From Neoconidiobolus thromboides FSU 785 (Eukaryota > Entomophthoromycota > Entomophthoromycetes > Entomophthorales > Neoconidiobolaceae): a stretch of DNA of 64,000 bases. The position numbers and the translations under genes are program-made. The number at the start of each line of letters is the position of its first letter. The stretch's first letter is position 1. The DNA lies in assembly GCA_025603075.1 (NCBI GenBank), contig MU626323.1:1-64000 (forward strand). The letters run 5' to 3'. Shown here in pieces: positions 1 to 10,928 of this stretch. The notes under the pieces are model-generated. The model saw only the letters and a program-made list of their open reading frames with translations, was not told the origin of the DNA and ran no database searches.

Positions 1-342
1 GTTAAATCAACACTGTTAAATTAGATGTATGATTAAATACTAATGAATAATTTCTTACGAAGTAGAATAACTCAAGTTTCTAGATCATTTAAATCGATAG
101 ATACTTCATTTAATTCATATGCACATAAACATTGAATATGTAACATTCTTAATAAACTCTCAAATAAGGTATTTCTTCATCATCGCTAAATTTAATTATA
201 ACTCTTCTAAATTTGAAGGTAAATGAAATGAAATGAAGGATTATTGATAATATAAAACAATCATCCAAATCATCAATTTCTAAATAAAGTAAATCTTACA
301 ACAACTCTTTATTTGAGTCTTAATTTTATATTCTTCAACTAA

Positions 343-450
343 CATATGGGAATGTATTTATGTGTTTAAGAGTTTTACTAATAATTTTTCCACTCAAATA
401 GCGCTTAAAAGATGGAAAAGTAATGAAGCCAAAAAAAACACCCCCATATG
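343..450 (+). mobile_element. Foldback MITE copy 1
   Basis: A ~105-bp miniature inverted-repeat element. The left end reads TATGGGAATGT, the right end runs into CCCCCATATG, and a central AGCGCT lies between arms resembling TTTTTCCA and TGGAAAA. It encodes nothing. Its right terminus overlaps the left terminus of the next copy. 'Plus' here means the end followed by ATTTTTGTGTTTAAG lies on the left. Confidence 0.85.
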
Positions 451-532
451 GGAATGTATTTTTTGTTTAAAAATTCTACTAATCTTTCCACTTAAATAGC
501 GTTAAAAATGGAAAAGTAATGAAATCAAATGC
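444..532 (+). mobile_element. Foldback MITE copy 2, right end eroded
   Basis: Begins inside the shared CCCATATGGG junction with copy 1. It keeps the internal block (TCTTTCCACTTAAATAGCG, then ATGGAAAAGTAATGAAATCAAA) in two recognisable pieces. It lacks the ACATCCCCATA terminus. Confidence 0.7.
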
Positions 533-599
533 TATAAAGAGCACCAATGAAAACTAGCTTGTTTTTAAACTAAATAATAATGACTAATAACAATGGTCA

Positions 600-2090
600 A
601 TAACTTCAAACTTCAGAGCTTGAAGCTATTTATCATCATATATATACTATCCCATCTCTCCGATAAGGATAAAGCTAATTTTCTTGTGTTTTACAAAGCA
701 TGAAACAACGCGATAATGCCTATTTTATTGGAGGATATGGGTTTAAATTGTCATTACAATGGCAAAGAAGAAACAATAAAACCTCCTAAAAGTATAGTCA
801 TTATATGGGAATGTATTCTTTTATTTAATAGCTTTACTAACAATCCTTTCGCTCAAATGGCGCTTAAAAAATGGAGAAAATAATGAAACCAAAAAAAACA
901 TTCCCATATTAAACAATCAGATTTTAGAGGTTATTCAAAATCATCTAATCATCCCTTCTTATATCCAAATGATAAAATTTTTTTATCGTATTTGAATACT
1001 TATGTTAAACATATAGTTTATTTAAAAACATTCCATTAATATGTCTTTATTATTTTAGTCATACTGATAATAGTAAAATCAAAGAAGGTACAGGTGCAGA
1101 TGGATTTTATGACGGAATATTTCAAAATTTAAGGTAATCGAATATTGAATTTTTAGGCAAACATTTTACAAATGCAGTAGTATCATACTTACAATCAATT
1201 ATTACTTTTATAAGCATTAGAACTATTCTTAATAATAATCATATGAGGTATTTTTAAAACCTGTTAAATAGATTTAATAATTTAACTATACTAAAATTTA
1301 ACTATTATGATTTTAAATTAATAATTTTTAATAATTTTTTAAATAAATAATTTACACAATCAGAAGGATTACACATTGAACAAGTAGCTACAGGACTTGT
1401 ATATATAGGAACCATGCATAAATCCAGATAATTATCGAAAACTTGAATATTTGTATTTTTTTAGATATTATACTCTGATACCTAATGGGGAATCAAATTT
1501 AAAGGGATTGATATTACCCTAACTAAAACAACTATAAGAAATAAAACCTTTCTAAAGTTAAAATTATTAAAGTTGGATTGTCGTTGTGGCATTGAACTTA
1601 AATGTCTATATAAATTCCCAATACACCAACAGCCACTTTTTTGGTTTAAGAAATTATGAAAAGTCAAATTATGAAAATCCAATTGGTAAATAATGACTAT
1701 ATGAAATATCAATAAATGATATGTTTATATTTCTAAATAAAGAGGTATACCCAAAAAACAGTAACAGCACAATTAAGTTAAGCATTGGGAGCGTATATAT
1801 TATTAGTGGTCCTTTTAATCTCATATATATATCATGCCTTAACTTATATAGCCTTGTATTAATTGACTGCCACTTTTATGCCATAGAATATTAAAAGACT
1901 CCAGTTTAACTAATGTAACATTTAAAGATTTTAAAGGCTCATATTTGGTTAATTTTATGGTTTAGTTTAATGCATCTTAGAAGCTTAAAAGTTGTAAGGT
2001 TTATAGATCCAAGAGGTATGGATTTTTGTTCAAATATAAAAACAATTTCAGGTTATTTTCCTATTGAAGATTAAGCTATCATATTCTAAT
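600..2090 (+). pseudogene. Decayed F-box/LRR-like gene, interrupted by a MITE
   Basis: No long open frame survives, but short translated stretches look like a fungal F-box protein followed by RNI/leucine-rich repeats. Near 620-760 one can read ELEAIYHHIY, then DKDKANFLVFYKA across frame changes, which is the usual F-box helix pattern. Near 1960-2060 a frame reads MHLRSLKVVRFIDPRGMDF, a repeat-like strand. A block at 1010-1070 and another at 1835-1880 are clearly similar at DNA level to blocks near 8030-8080 and 8685-8740, so this locus and the one at 7.7-8.9 kb are diverged copies of one family. MITE copy 3 sits inside. Many stops and frame changes rule out a working gene. The F-box assignment is inference from short motifs. 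Confidence 0.45.
803..909 (+). mobile_element. Foldback MITE copy 3
   Basis: Full-length copy from TATGGGAATGT to ACATTCCCATAT. It is inserted within the decayed F-box-like locus, between its F-box-like and repeat-like parts. Confidence 0.85.
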
Positions 2091-2099
2091 TACTGCTAG

Positions 2100-2796
2100 A
2101 CGCTCTATTTTAATGTTAAGAAATTCTAGTTAGTTTTATTATGTAGCAAAAACAAAGCTGTATTAAGCTGTTTTTAGCCTTTTGATTAATTTTTCAACTT
2201 TTATTTAAAATTTTAAAATTTCAAAACACCCTTCATTCATTTAAGGTATTTTATACTCATGATATTTAAACTATCCACTTTTAATACAAAATTCATCACA
2301 AGCCATTTCTGTCCTTTTTTTGGCACTTATCTCATTACCCAACGCCTGAATAAATTTATAAAAAACACTTATACATCTCTTTAATATAATCTATCTCAGC
2401 TAGAAATAAAAAACTATTAATTAGAATATCTTTATTCTAGTAATCTTTCAGATCTCCCTTCTATTATCACTCTGATATTTTACTTTTTCTCTATCTTTTT
2501 TCTATCTTTTTTGATATTTTCTCTTCATTGAAATAATTAAAAATCATTGGCTCTTATGATTCTTTTTGAAAAAGATGTTTTCGAGCTGCTTTTTTACTTT
2601 CTAAGCTTAATACTTAAACATATTAGTTATGCTAGTTACTAAAAAGGCCTTCATAATGCAAATTTCAATTTTATATTAAACCATGGCTAAAAATGCTACA
2701 ATAATATGCTGTTAGCAGTTTTATGTAGGTTTAGTATCTATTGAATTTTTTATCTTGGTCATATACAATAAATTAGATAACTTATAATTCATCTAA
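2100..2796. other. Gene-free AT-rich spacer
   Basis: No credible ORF, RNA gene or repeat was recognised. The stretch is pyrimidine-rich around 2440-2530. Confidence 0.6.
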
Positions 2797-2904
2797 AATA
2801 TGGGAGTGTTTTTTTTGACTTCATTATTTTTTCCATTTTTAAGCGCTATTTAAGCGGAAAATTTATTAGTAAAATTCTTAAACACAAAAATACATCCCCA
2901 TATA
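2797..2904 (-). mobile_element. Foldback MITE copy 4
   Basis: Well-preserved copy in reverse orientation, starting ATATGGGAGTGTTTTTTTTG and ending ACATCCCCATATA, with AAGCGCTATTTAAGCGG in the centre. Confidence 0.9.
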
Positions 2905-3399
2905 ATAGATTTACTTTTGACTTTTAAAAAAGTTGCTAATTTTTTATATAAATTAAAATCAAATATTCACCTTCTATTTTTACTAAAAAGATATTTGAGT
3001 GATAATACAATTAACCTAAAATTCGTTCATTTAATTGATTTATCATGTATATATTACAGCTATATGACATATTTATATTCTGATGCTTACTAACAAAGTA
3101 AAAGATAATATCAATAAGATTAGTCACTTTGCTATTTTACCCCTTTTAATATTTTAGCTTCTTGATTTAATATTAACCCTAACACTTCTAATCTTCCTGT
3201 TGAATATTTATTCAAAATACAAGCAGTATTATAACTCTTTTTGCATTTCATTTTTAAAGTAACAATGTACAACAGGTCTAATATTGAAAATTTAGAAGCA
3301 TATATGATAAAAGACATACTTTGCCATCTCAAAGATGGAGATAAAATCAACCTATTTTTATATTGTAAGAAATAAACAAATTAATAGTACTGATATTAT

Positions 3400-4460
3400 G
3401 AGAATACATGCATCTATATGCTAATATTTATTGGGGTAAGAAAATGAAGGAATCTTTTGAAAAACATGGTCATTTTGTTAAATGTTTGGATTTTAGATCC
3501 TTCTCAGAATTCCTTATTTATCCTTCAATGTATCCAAATAGTAGGGGTCTCTCTACATATATTCAAATATTTGTTTGAAATATATAGAATATTTAAAAGG
3601 CATTTCAGTAGCATATCTTGAATATACGGCTGAAATTAGCAATAATACAGCTGAGAACTATATGCAAAAAAACAAAATTGATATTGAAAAACTAGTTAAC
3701 AATTTGAAATATATATCGGCTTAAAAAATTACACTCTTATTTCGCAACATCTATTAGTATCAATTTTGTCACCAATTGTCACTACATTATTAGTCAATGG
3801 CAATTATAATAATTAATTTCCTTGTTTTAAGAAATTGTGAGAAATCAAAAAATTGAAGATGCTTGAATCAAATAGCTTAGGGCTTAAATTGAAGGAACTT
3901 GAATACTTGATAAATGAATCGTAGATTCTCAAAATTAAAGATACTGTATTTTCAATATTTATGTATATAAGATTTAGAACAGTTATGGAAAATATACATG
4001 AATTCAGCTTACTATCCAAACCTTGAAATAATTTATAAGTTGATATTTAAAAAAGCTTCAATTTTAAAGAAATATCAATTGGTAATGTTTATCTAAATAA
4101 AACAGTAATAAGTAGCAGTATATTTTCAAAAGTAAACTAATTAACTTTAAATAGCTGTACCAAAGTTCTGTCCAAGTATTTATACTCAAACTTAATATCC
4201 CGTCAATTACTTATTTAGACTTAAGAATATTTGGCAGTTCATCCCTTTTGGTTAAGAAATTTATCTAAGAAAGAGTAATAACATAATAGCATTAGGAGTT
4301 GAAGATTTAACTTTAGGAAATAATTTTTTAAATTTTTTATACATTTTAAAAATAAAAAGTGTTAAATTTATAGGTTTTAAAGACATGAATCTACATGCAA
4401 CCCATAAGGATAACTCAAGGCTTCTGTTTAGTATATATTTATACTTTGTTGTTTATGGGT
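3400..4460 (+). pseudogene. Decayed F-box/LRR-like fragment
   Basis: The frame at 3443-3540 reads MKESFEKHGHFVKCLDF and then a YPSMYPNS stretch, typical of the segment after an F-box in fungal RNI-like proteins. Near 4330-4440 a frame reads LKIKSVKFIGFKDMNLH, parallel to the LKVVRFIDPRGM repeat in the locus at about 2 kb. Multiple stops separate the pieces. No intact start or F-box was seen, so this is a partial, dead copy of the family also seen at 0.6-2.1 and 7.7-8.9 kb. Confidence 0.4.
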
Positions 4461-5007
4461 GAACGTTATAAAAAGGGGAAATGTCAATAGCTTATTTTTT
4501 GAAAACAAGGAGATGAACGGTTTATATTATTGGCTTCATTTTTGTCATTTTTTTAAACACAACTATATTAGTAGTTTCAGAGTATAAATATTTATTCAAG
4601 ATACTTTTTGAGATAGGCAAAAAAAATTAGGTCAATTTTTATTAACAACATTATTGATTTCTGTGTAAAACGATTTCTAAAATAAATAGTGTTAATGAAT
4701 AATTTATTTTAACTGATTTTCAGAGAACTAGTAATTTTGCGATAATTTTAAATTGAAATGCTATAATAAACTACATACAAATGTATGTATTAGTGATAGT
4801 GTTAAGCCTAGGATTAAGGCAAGGATTAGTATTTTGAAGAATTTAGAGTAATTTTCTTAATACCATAAAGAAGTTGGTTCTTAATCAGAAATCCAATTTT
4901 TTACCTATATATCCATTTACTCCCACTATATATTTGTAAGTTTGAGTAGAAAATTATAGAGTATTTTTTTAATGCGAAGTTAAGTTTATTTGTATCATAA
5001 GCTCTTA
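4461..5007. other. AT-rich spacer downstream of QO1
   Basis: Nothing recognisable. It holds the presumed 3' untranslated region of the minus-strand questin-oxidase-like gene. Confidence 0.5.
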
Positions 5008-6401
5008 TCAATTTTCTGGAAGATAGCCAATACCACTATGATTCCAATCGTTTTTAGGAATATCCAATGCAGCAAATGCAGCAGGTTTAAAGAAGAACCC
5101 ATCCATTTCGCCAAATTCTTTTTGTAGTCCATGTAAGTTTCTAACTCCTTTGATAAGATGCTCATCTAAAGATTTAGCAGAACGAATAAAAATATCTGAC
5201 CATGAATTTTCACTATTCTTTCCTTCACCAATTTCTTCTGGGATTGAATAAGCTATCTCAGTAGGTTTAGGAGCCCCTTGGGTTAAGAAAATGATGGTTA
5301 AAGCGACAAAGTTAAGAGTAAGTAATAAGACTTTATCTTTGGGTTCCAAAATAGGCAAAAGAGTCCGTACAGCATGGTTTCCAGTTACACCATGTAATAA
5401 GAAGAAATCAAAAGTATTTTGACGATAAGATCCACCAAACATCTCAACAGTACCAATGCTTAAATCATTACTACGCTCTTCAATGTTGCTTACATTGACT
5501 CCAAATTTACTAGCTAATTTTGCTAAATCGCAGCCATTCTTTTTTACTACTAAATCAAGAGCATCAGAGAATAGCCCTTCCCTTTCTTGTTCATTAAGGG
5601 GTTTTACTCCCATATTTTTTAATTCTTCTAATATGAGATGCGCAGAATATGATTTGGGTTTCATCTTTTTAGAACCAGTAGCATTTATATCCATTTTGTT
5701 CAATTTTTGTTCAATATCTTCTATGCTTATTTCTTCTGGTTGAATAGAATTAATCACATCATCAAAGAACAGGTAATGACTATAAGCATAAGCTAGGCCT
5801 TCAGCTGCAACCATTGGATTGTCAAATTCTACAGCATATCCTAAATGAATCAAAGGATGTAGCGCATCTCCGACAAATCCTGGGAGAACTCTTGGGATAT
5901 ATTTTTTTAAAGCAGGAATAGTCCCCAATTTATTGACTTGATCATCAAAAAACTTCAAGTAAGAAGTGTATGCACTATAATTAAGTTAGATATATGGGGA
6001 AAAAATCAAAGAAAAAAATACTCTTTAATTGCTATATATTCTTCATAATTTTCAAGGTTTATATCATATTTATCTTCTGTTAATGGTTCAAGATAAATCA
6101 TTGCACTGCTGTAATATTGATCTAATATCTCAGGAGATGCTATTAAGATTATTATTAGCTATTACAGATTAAATTGATATTAAAAGCTACCTCCCATTTT
6201 ATAAAGTGAACAGATAGCATGTACTACATGGTTAGCTTTAAACCCTTCATAGATCATGTCATTATTGCGGTTTTCATCAATGATTTGATTCATTTTAATA
6301 AAGCTCTCATTTTGTGGTAAGAAAGGAGTAAACTTAGCTGATGTCTTTAAAGGGTTCACAGCTGTGTTAATATCTTTACTTGCTTCAACAGATGGCGACA
6401 T
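5008..6401 (-). CDS. Questin oxidase-like protein (QO1)
   Basis: Three exons by my splicing: 6191-6401, 6022-6139 and 5008-5974, with introns of 51 and 47 nt. They give a 431-residue protein with start MSPSVEASKD. The sequence matches the questin oxidase-like family (DUF4243/PF14027, which includes AflY and GedK-type enzymes). It shows HLGYAVEF, GLAYAYSHY, YRQNTFDFFLLHG and TGNHAVRTLLP, with conserved His residues in each half. Known members act as Baeyer-Villiger-type oxidases on anthraquinone intermediates in secondary metabolism, but no polyketide synthase or other cluster gene is visible here, so the substrate is unknown. Exon lengths are identical to those of QO2 at 34.5 kb. No signal peptide is evident. 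Family confidence is high; enzymatic role is inference. Confidence 0.85.
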
Positions 6402-6530
6402 TTTTCAATTCTTTATATCTTTAACATGTCAAAATTAACTGAGTTTAAATACTTTTTTGAATACTTATTTTTATAACATGAAATATCATTATTAAAAACT
6501 GATTATCTTTACTATATCATCTATATCATT
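6402..6530 (-). promoter_or_regulatory. QO1 upstream region conserved with QO2
   Basis: Read on the minus strand, this stretch is colinear with 34404-34536 upstream of QO2. Shared blocks are AATGATxTAxATGATATA, AAAGATAATCAGTTTT, a TTATAAA TATA-like box, AAAAAGTATTTAA and TTGACATGTTxAAAG just before the ATG. It is probably a promoter retained from the duplication, and it includes a GATA-type AGATAA core. Confidence 0.5.
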
Positions 6531-6579
6531 TTTTATTTTGTTTTTTTAAAACAGTCAAGTTTAAGCTATGACTGATAAT

Positions 6580-6685
6580 ATATAGGAGTGTTTTTTTGAT
6601 TTCATTATTTTTTCCATTTTTAAGTGCTATCTAAGCGGAAAAACTGTTAGTAAAATTCTTAAACACAAAAATATATCCCCATATA
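6580..6685 (-). mobile_element. Foldback MITE copy 5
   Basis: Complete reverse-orientation copy from TATAGGAGTGTTTTTTTG to ATATCCCCATATA, about 180 bp upstream of the QO1 start. Confidence 0.88.
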
Positions 6686-6710
6686 AAGTAAATAAGAATT
6701 CTGAAAAAAG

Positions 6711-6810
6711 TATATGGGGGCGTATTTTTTAATAATTTTACTGACAATTTTTCCACTCGAATAGTGCTTAAAAAATGGAAAAAGTTATGAAATCAAAAAC
6801 ATCCCCATAT
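6711..6810 (+). mobile_element. Foldback MITE copy 6
   Basis: Forward copy, TATATGGGGGCGTATTTT to ACATCCCCATATA. It lies 25 bp from copy 5, and the two are arranged tail to tail. It is slightly short in the first arm. Confidence 0.88.
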
Positions 6811-6910
6811 AAAGCTTGGTAATATGCATTCATTATTGCCACATGCTATTTACCAATAACCATTATCATGGACCGAGGATGTTTTAGACTAAACAAAATA
6901 TTCTGACTGA

Positions 6911-7378
6911 TGTGAAATCTGGTACTCAGGGTTTGGAGTCAAGAACAGCTATTGCTGGGTTGACTACACTATAAGTCGAAAGGTCTTAGTTTATGTGACC
7001 AAGATAGACTTGGATTATGAGGAATAGCACGTAATAGGTTACAAGCTATATAAGACAAATAGAATAGACAATACTAATGTAGAATCTACGTAAAACACTA
7101 TTAAGAAAACTTATTGGCTTTATTAAAGATACAAGATATCAGGGAATAATTCAGTTAAAAAGCCTCGAACTACTATACTCTGTAAATTCTTTTATACTCT
7201 GAAAAGTATAAATATTAAAATGAGAAGATAATAAATATCCTTTGGGATGGAGCTAGAAATTCTCATAGCAAATCAAACTAAGAACATGGGATTGATTTTC
7301 TCTGAACTCAAGAACACAACAGCTTAGGCGATTGTTATGCTATAATTAACCATGGGACTGACAAAGCGATATTTCACA
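6911..7378 (+). mobile_element. Solo-LTR-like element, copy A
   Basis: A ~468-bp sequence bounded by TGTGAAAT and its exact inverse ATTTCACA, giving the TG...CA ends of a long terminal repeat. It is flanked by a possible 4-bp target duplication CTGA (GACTGA before, CTGAAG after). A second copy with the same order of blocks lies at 57857-58320. No gag/pol coding is present between or beside them. Absence of coding suggests a solo LTR. A TIR-type non-autonomous DNA element is an alternative. Confidence 0.65.
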
Positions 7379-7683
7379 CTGAAGATAGTCCGAGTGATAG
7401 TATCTCGAAATAAAAGGTTTTAGGATCATATAAATGATTATCAATACTTATTAGCAATTATTTCATGTATTTTGTTTTAATTTTAGCCTATTTAAAGTAT
7501 AAGAATTTAAGATATTTGACATGACTAAAAACATTTTTTAAATTTTTACTTAAATACTATACTTCCCATATAGCTTTTAAGAAGTATAGCTAATAGTATC
7601 ATAACAACTTAGCTACCCAATTATATCATTTATTAGAATTCATAGTTTTTAAAAATAAAATAAAATGAAATGCTACACAAGAT

Positions 7684-7714
7684 TTATTTTTTATTTTTTA
7701 TTTTTTATTTTTTA
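7684..7714. repeat. TTTTTA-type short tandem repeat
   Basis: About four units of a TTTTTTAT-like hexa/heptamer. Simple-sequence repeat. Confidence 0.7.
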
Positions 7715-7725
7715 AACTAATATAA

Positions 7726-8900
7726 AAATGAGCAATAACTCTAAATTTAAAAAGTTGGGAAACCAAATGACTAGAAAACCTTTACAATATCTCTCAAATA
7801 TAGATAATCTTAATATGTTCCATTGCTGTAAAAAAAGAAACAATAATAGTATTTACATTTTGAGAAGATGTCACTGCAGATTGTAATTATTATGACAAAT
7901 AAATGAAGAAAATAGTTCAAAAAATAGTCAATATACAAAATATTTGAATATTAATATAATTTCAAAATTGCTTATCTATATTTCAATGATCCTAAGCTAT
8001 ATAAAACTTTACCTGTATTTAGAGAAATATTAGAAAAAATTAGTTTAAAAACATCCAATTAATATATCTTACTATTTAAACCGAATTAATAATATACCAA
8101 CTGAGAAGTATATGATTTTGAATGGAATGCGTATTAAAGAAATGGTTTAAAATTGAAATATTTTCGAGTTTGAATAGTTGAATGATTGTTTTGCAAATTC
8201 GGTATTGCCATCTTTATCATCAACTGTTACCACACTATTGATGGATTATTGCCTTTATAAAGTAGGCTTATGCTTTAGGAGACTAATGAAAGAATTGTAT
8301 AATTTGAAAACACTCACATTAGACGGAATTCGAGTTCAATTAAGGAATTTTAATTTCTTATTAAATAGAAAGCTTATTCAACTAAATAAATCAAATATTG
8401 AATGTACACAAACAAGTACTTTAAAAAAGAAGATCTTAGATCCAAATAATCTCTAAAGTTTTAATCTCTTTATGTTACAGGGGATCCTATAATGACATTC
8501 CATAGTACACCCAACTTAAAGAAATTAATATTGTATGATGGCAGTGATTACTTACTTAAGCATAAAAGTCAAGTATAATGTTCTTCAATCAAAAAGACTT
8601 ATCCAAAAAATAGAGATAGTATAATAGCATTAAAGCCATAAGGGTTGTCTTTAAGGTTGGATTTTTTTCGATCTTTATCTACTTCATGTCTTAATTTATA
8701 TAGCCTTTATACTATTAGATTGCCAATTTCAAACCAATACGCTATTTCAAGTGAAAAGTTATAAGATATATCAATTTAGTAAATGTGAAGACAAAGAATA
8801 TCAAAACTTCAACTTAGGTCACTTTTATTGATTCTATTTTAATTCAGTTTAAAACGTCATTTAAATTAGTAAATCATAATAATTCTCAACAAGACATATA
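7726..8900 (+). pseudogene. Decayed F-box/LRR-like gene
   Basis: The opening frame reads MSNNSKFKKLGNQ and then RKPLQYLSNIDNLNMFHCCK, which fits an F-box. Next comes a broken middle and, at 8178-8456, a 92-codon open stretch with leucine-rich spacing (LYNLKTLTLDGIRVQLRNFN). DNA blocks at 8030-8080 and 8685-8740 match those at 1010-1070 and 1835-1880. Several stops and frame changes lie between the pieces. Short introns can explain some but not all of these, so I call a pseudogene of the F-box/RNI-like family. The F-box call rests on pattern only. Confidence 0.45.
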
Positions 8901-9120
8901 TTCGATCTTAAGTTTTATATGTACAGTTATCAATATAAAAGAGCTTAATTGATTTATTTGGAAACTGTTTTGTTTTTAAACGCATTTTTCTAAAATCTAT
9001 TACTTAGAGCTTTTCGTTATAATTTTTTAGTATAAGCACTTACTTTTAAAAATGTCTTCATTTCTTAAAAACTCTAATTAATATAAAATGTCATTTCATT
9101 TCTGATTTTTTTCAAAATGA

Positions 9121-10928
9121 ATGAAAAAGGTATTCAAGAATAGTAAAAAAAAAGCAAAAATAATAGTATTTGTAAAAGATATCATAGTATTAAGTAGTGA
9201 TGATGATTCAATAAAAGAAATTCGATGTATCTACCGACCTAGCTATTTAGATGGAAAATTTTCATTAACCTATTTACAATATCATAATGATGGAGTTAAG
9301 TTTGAAGACTTAGTGAATAAAGTAAATAATGAATTAAAATGATTGAATTTAAATGTAAGTTATTAGAATCACCTTCAAAAAGGACTATTTTCAAGTTATG
9401 CTATGGATACCGGATGGTTATTAAGTAAATTACCCAAAGTTTGTTCCAAAATATTTGTTATACATAAGCCAAAGTCACGGGTAATTAAAGTCATTTGAAA
9501 TTTGAATTGGTATCTAATGTTTCAGGGTGAAGTTGGTAATCTAGATAAACAAACCTTAATAGTGACTCCTAAACTATACTTTGGCGTTATGCATGCTAAA
9601 CTTATGCTTTTATACTACCCTACTTTTTTAAGAGTTGTCATAGGATCCGCTAACTTGGTATTTTATTTAATACTTGAATATTAGTAGTTAATAATAAACA
9701 AGGTGGATTTCGATTGGAATTTGATAGAAAATGTAAGTTTATTTTAAATTACTAAATTATTATTTTATTATTATTTAGATTGTTTTTATTCAAGATTTTC
9801 CAAAATTAAATAGGGTAGATGGAATGAAAAATTCTGAAGCGAAAGCTGGGATAAATAACAATGATTCTAATTTGGATACCCTTTTTCTCAAAGATTTAAA
9901 AGAATTTCTAGTATCACTTCATGTCCCAAAAAATGTTTATAGCACTCTTGATGAATATGACTTTTCTTTAGTCAAGGTAAAATTAACTTTATTTAAAAAA
10001 CAGATTTTGACTATTCTATAGGTATCTTTAATCACCTCCTGTCCATTTCCGAAGAAAACGAATCAAGGATATAAACACCTTGTAGATAAGATACATCAAC
10101 ATTTTAAAGTAGACTCAATTATTGAAGGCGATGTGATGTATCAGGTAATAGCTTTAAAAATAGTTTCGGATATATCATTTATATAAAGACATCATCAATA
10201 GGGACTCTAACAACAAAATTTATAAACGGCTTTCTAGCTCAACTTTATCCAAATGCTACAAATAGTGACTTAAAAGTGATCTTTCCTAGTTCTGAAACAG
10301 TAGCTACTTCTTTATTGGGGACACAGGTAAGTACATAAAAGAGTTCAATGAGAAAAAGCTAATATAAATAGGGAGGTGGAACTATATTTTTTAATTTTAA
10401 AAAATATGAGGAATGTAAACAAAGTATTAAAAAATATTTTTATGATTCTATATCTTTAAGAGTTGGCTCACTAAGTCATTGTAAAGTAAGTTTAAATAAG
10501 TATTATATTATTTGTAGCTTATAATTGTAGACTATCTATGGAACACTAAAGCTTAGTAAGCAAAGCGGATCAAACGTAGTTAAAGCAGAAAGAGATGAAG
10601 CAAGTGGAGCTAAATCAGATGATGATGAAAATGAAGGATTTAAAACAGGTTCATGGTTTTATTGTGGAAGTCATAATTTTACAAATGCAGCGTGGTAAAT
10701 TTCAAACAATTGATTTATTTATAGACTAACATTTATTCAAGGGGGAATACAACTTCAGTTAAAGATCAAGGAGAAAAATTAATAAAAACAACCAATTATG
10801 AGTTAGGAGTAGTAGTCTGCTATGATAGCAATAATAAGAGTTCCCTAGCTCCTATAATTCCATATCTTACTCCTCCACCTGCTTATGATACTGATACAGA
10901 ACCATGGATTCAGAGTTCATTAAAATGA
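9121..10928 (+). CDS. TDP1: Tyrosyl-DNA phosphodiesterase 1
   Basis: Ten exons can be joined in frame: 9121-9321, 9367-9480, 9526-9657, 9688-9732, 9779-9976, 10022-10144, 10189-10326, 10372-10485, 10531-10694 and 10742-10928. They give about 471 residues. The protein belongs to the phospholipase D superfamily and removes stalled topoisomerase I from DNA 3' ends. Both HKN half-sites are visible: HAKLMLLYYP followed by VVIGSANL in exon 3, and SHCK at the exon 8/9 join followed by GSHNFTNAAW in exon 9. The typical VDFDWNLIEN...VFIQDFP stretch is also present. Introns are mostly about 45 nt. The first ATG giving a frame into exon 1 was chosen. The N-terminus is short compared with the 600-residue human enzyme, as in other fungal and yeast forms. 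It is intact and likely nuclear. Confidence 0.9.

Noticed and set aside
5456-5743. 95-codon plus-strand ORF inside QO1
   Set aside because: Antisense shadow of the conserved exon 3 of the questin-oxidase-like gene.
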